From the NCBI RefSeq assembly GCF_025370935.1, contig NC_133486.1, positions 8,315,083 to 8,379,082 of the forward strand: a stretch of 64,000 bases of DNA. The letters are read 5' to 3'. Source of the DNA: Choristoneura fumiferana. Taxonomy: Eukaryota; Arthropoda; Insecta; Lepidoptera; Tortricidae. Position numbers and translations under genes: made by a program. The notes beneath the pieces were generated by a model that was not told the origin of the DNA, did not search any database, and was given only the letters and a program-made list of their open reading frames with translations. The first letter of the stretch is position 1. The number at the start of each line of letters is the position of its first letter. Shown here in pieces: positions 63,050 through 64,000 of the stretch.

Positions 63050-63236
63050 GTAAGTTCTGTTTTATGTTTCTTCTGATCTTTAATATGGTACTTAAAACTA
63101 TTATAGTACCCGAGGCTTATCTACCACGCTAACAAAATGCGTAATAAACGAGTGCGAGCGGGTAGTTCGAGAAGTGCCGGTACTAATAATAAATAAATGG
63201 TGCGGGTTATAATTACACCGTTCCTTTTCTTCCGTA

Positions 63237-63425
63237 GATGTTGTAAGAGGCGTAGTAGAAATAAGCAACCTGAGATATGTATGCATAGGAAAAATTCGTG
63301 TCTAGATTCCTGTCCAGCGGTGGTGTAGGGGTTATAGCACGCAGCACGGATTGCTGAGGACCTGGGTTCAATTCCCAGCGCTGGTTTTTCTGTACATCCA
63401 TGTCTCAGTTTGTATTTTCGATATG
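63237..63425 (+). mobile_element. SINE family 2, copy after Ig domain 14
   Basis: GCAACCTGAGATATGTATGC, CAGCGGTGGTGTAGGGGTTA, GGTTCAATTCCCAGCGCTGG and CATCCATGTCTCAGTTTGTA. The CTCTTTTTCTG block between the B-box region and the tail is shortened. Confidence 0.78.
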
Positions 63426-63619
63426 GTTTCACGGGATACCCGTAAAAGTAACAAATTTGGAGTTGAAATAAAAAATACAAAAAGACTCCAAAAAACCAAT
63501 TACAGGGTGAAAGTCGCTATAAATGTATGAAGTTGGGTTTTTTGGAAAACAAGCACATAGACAATCTATAATGTTTATTTGCAAGAAATCACAGGCTGAA
63601 ACTGACAAAAAACGAGTAA

Positions 63620-63793
63620 GAATTTGTAACATTTCAAGGTATTACTGGCACGTGAGGTATCCCATCTTAGACCTCTAGGTTGGCAACGCGTCTGTAATAC
63701 CCCTGGTGTTGTAGATGTTTATGGGCGGTGGTGATCTCTTACCATCAGGAGACCCACTTGCTCGTTTGCCATCCAGTCGAATAAAAAAAAAGG
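63620..63793 (+). mobile_element. Lepidopteran poly(A) SINE
   Basis: GGCACGTGAGGTATCCCATC, GGCAACGCGTCTGTAATACC, GGGCGGTGGTGATCTCTTAC and AGGAGACCCACTTGCTCG, ending in A(9). This is a very common moth repeat. Confidence 0.75.
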
Positions 63794-63856
63794 TTTTGAC
63801 TAAGAAAGATTTTAAGTGAGGTTCCGGACCAAAAAGCTTTATTGGCCTGCACTTCC

Positions 63857-64000
63857 CTAGAGTTGAAGCTTATTGCCCGGAGAGTAGGGAGGACTCATAG
63901 CTCGCGTGCAGATTCCAGCAGCGTCATCAGTCTTGAGGACCAAAGAGAGCAGGTAGCCGCCTGCCCAGAAGGTCACGCCGTAAGTTTCTTGGTTGTGCCG
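63857..64000 (-). CDS. Possible C-terminal exon of an unidentified minus-strand gene (partial)
   Basis: Minus-strand reading from the window edge is open for 47 codons (…ETYGVTFWAGGYLLSLVLK, TDDAAGICTRAMSPPYSPG, NKLQL) and ends in TAG. AATAAA follows 13 bases after the stop (inverse of 63838-63843). The frame has higher G+C than its surroundings and looks coding. I do not recognise the protein. It could be a nested gene, a retrocopy or a transposon ORF. Confidence 0.4.
   Translation of the reverse strand, partial: RHNQETYGVTFWAGGYLLSLVLKTDDAAGICTRAMSPPYSPGNKLQL

Noticed and set aside
60905..62839. 644-codon open frame as a host gene
   Set aside because: It carries reverse transcriptase motifs, ends in a (GAT)n tail and is bracketed by a perfect 10-bp target duplication, so it is a LINE.
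62437..63036. 199-codon minus-strand frame
   Set aside because: It is the shadow of the LINE C-terminus and the following Ig exon.

Overview
ORGANISM AND OVERALL NATURE. This is AT-rich animal nuclear DNA, almost certainly from a moth or butterfly. No prokaryotic gene organisation is visible. The lepidopteran assignment rests on many copies of repeats I recognise as typical of that order: a tRNA-derived SINE whose tail reads 'CCCACTGCTGGGCACAGG', a second tRNA-like SINE with an 'ACCTGGGTTCGATTCCCAG' B-box region, the 'CTAGCTTTTGCCCGCGGC' repeat, the 'CCCGACTGC' foldback repeat and Penelope-like elements. Family names are from memory and no database was searched. || THE ONE HOST GENE. A single plus-strand gene runs from about 3.8 kb to beyond the right edge: a hemicentin-like extracellular matrix protein. 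I reconstructed 33 internal coding exons (about 4.75 kb, about 1,580 codons). All junctions are AG/GT and all phases are compatible, so one frame stays open across 59 kb. Order: end of a von Willebrand A (VWA) domain (3812-5230), the conserved post-VWA region (6184-11299), then a chain of Ig domains, most split as a short exon carrying the first Cys (phase 1 to 2) and a longer exon carrying Trp and the second Cys (phase 2 to 1). The 5' end (signal peptide, first VWA strand with the MIDAS DxSxS) and the 3' end are outside the window. || CENTRAL FEATURE. Between 23.9 and 44.0 kb one Ig-domain exon pair (exon A 76 bp, exon B 200 bp) occurs seven times, near-identical and open every time, with introns of shared ancestry. 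All units keep symmetric 1-1 phase, so any number of units, or an A spliced to a later B, keeps frame. Unit 1 carries two N-glycosylation sequons that units 2-7 lack. Units 6 and 7 share a private intron insertion, marking them as the newest duplicates. || TRANSPOSON LANDSCAPE. Introns are packed with nested mobile DNA: a D34D mariner inside a TIR element inside a Penelope pseudo-LTR (14.2-16.7 kb); a SINE split by 5.2 kb of nested insertions (16.8-22.3 kb), including a TIR element rich in a CCCTTACG motif and a head-to-head Penelope pair with GIY-YIG coding sequence; a 6.9-kb element with ~450-bp terminal inverted repeats inside array unit 4 (32.2-39.1 kb); two copies of an odd LINE-type C-terminal domain (45.0 and 50.5 kb); a Tc1 remnant (51.2-51.8 kb); a DD37E-type element with a broken triad (55.9-57.0 kb); and a young RTE LINE with a 644-codon reverse transcriptase frame and a perfect 10-bp target duplication ending 36 bp before a coding exon (60.9-62.9 kb). 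A possible last exon of an unidentified minus-strand gene lies at the right edge. || GENE-FREE STRETCHES. 1-3811, 8690-11214, 53280-54380, 57237-58890 and 60185-60730 hold intron or flanking sequence with only repeat fragments. I saw no rRNA, functional tRNA, CRISPR or organellar DNA.
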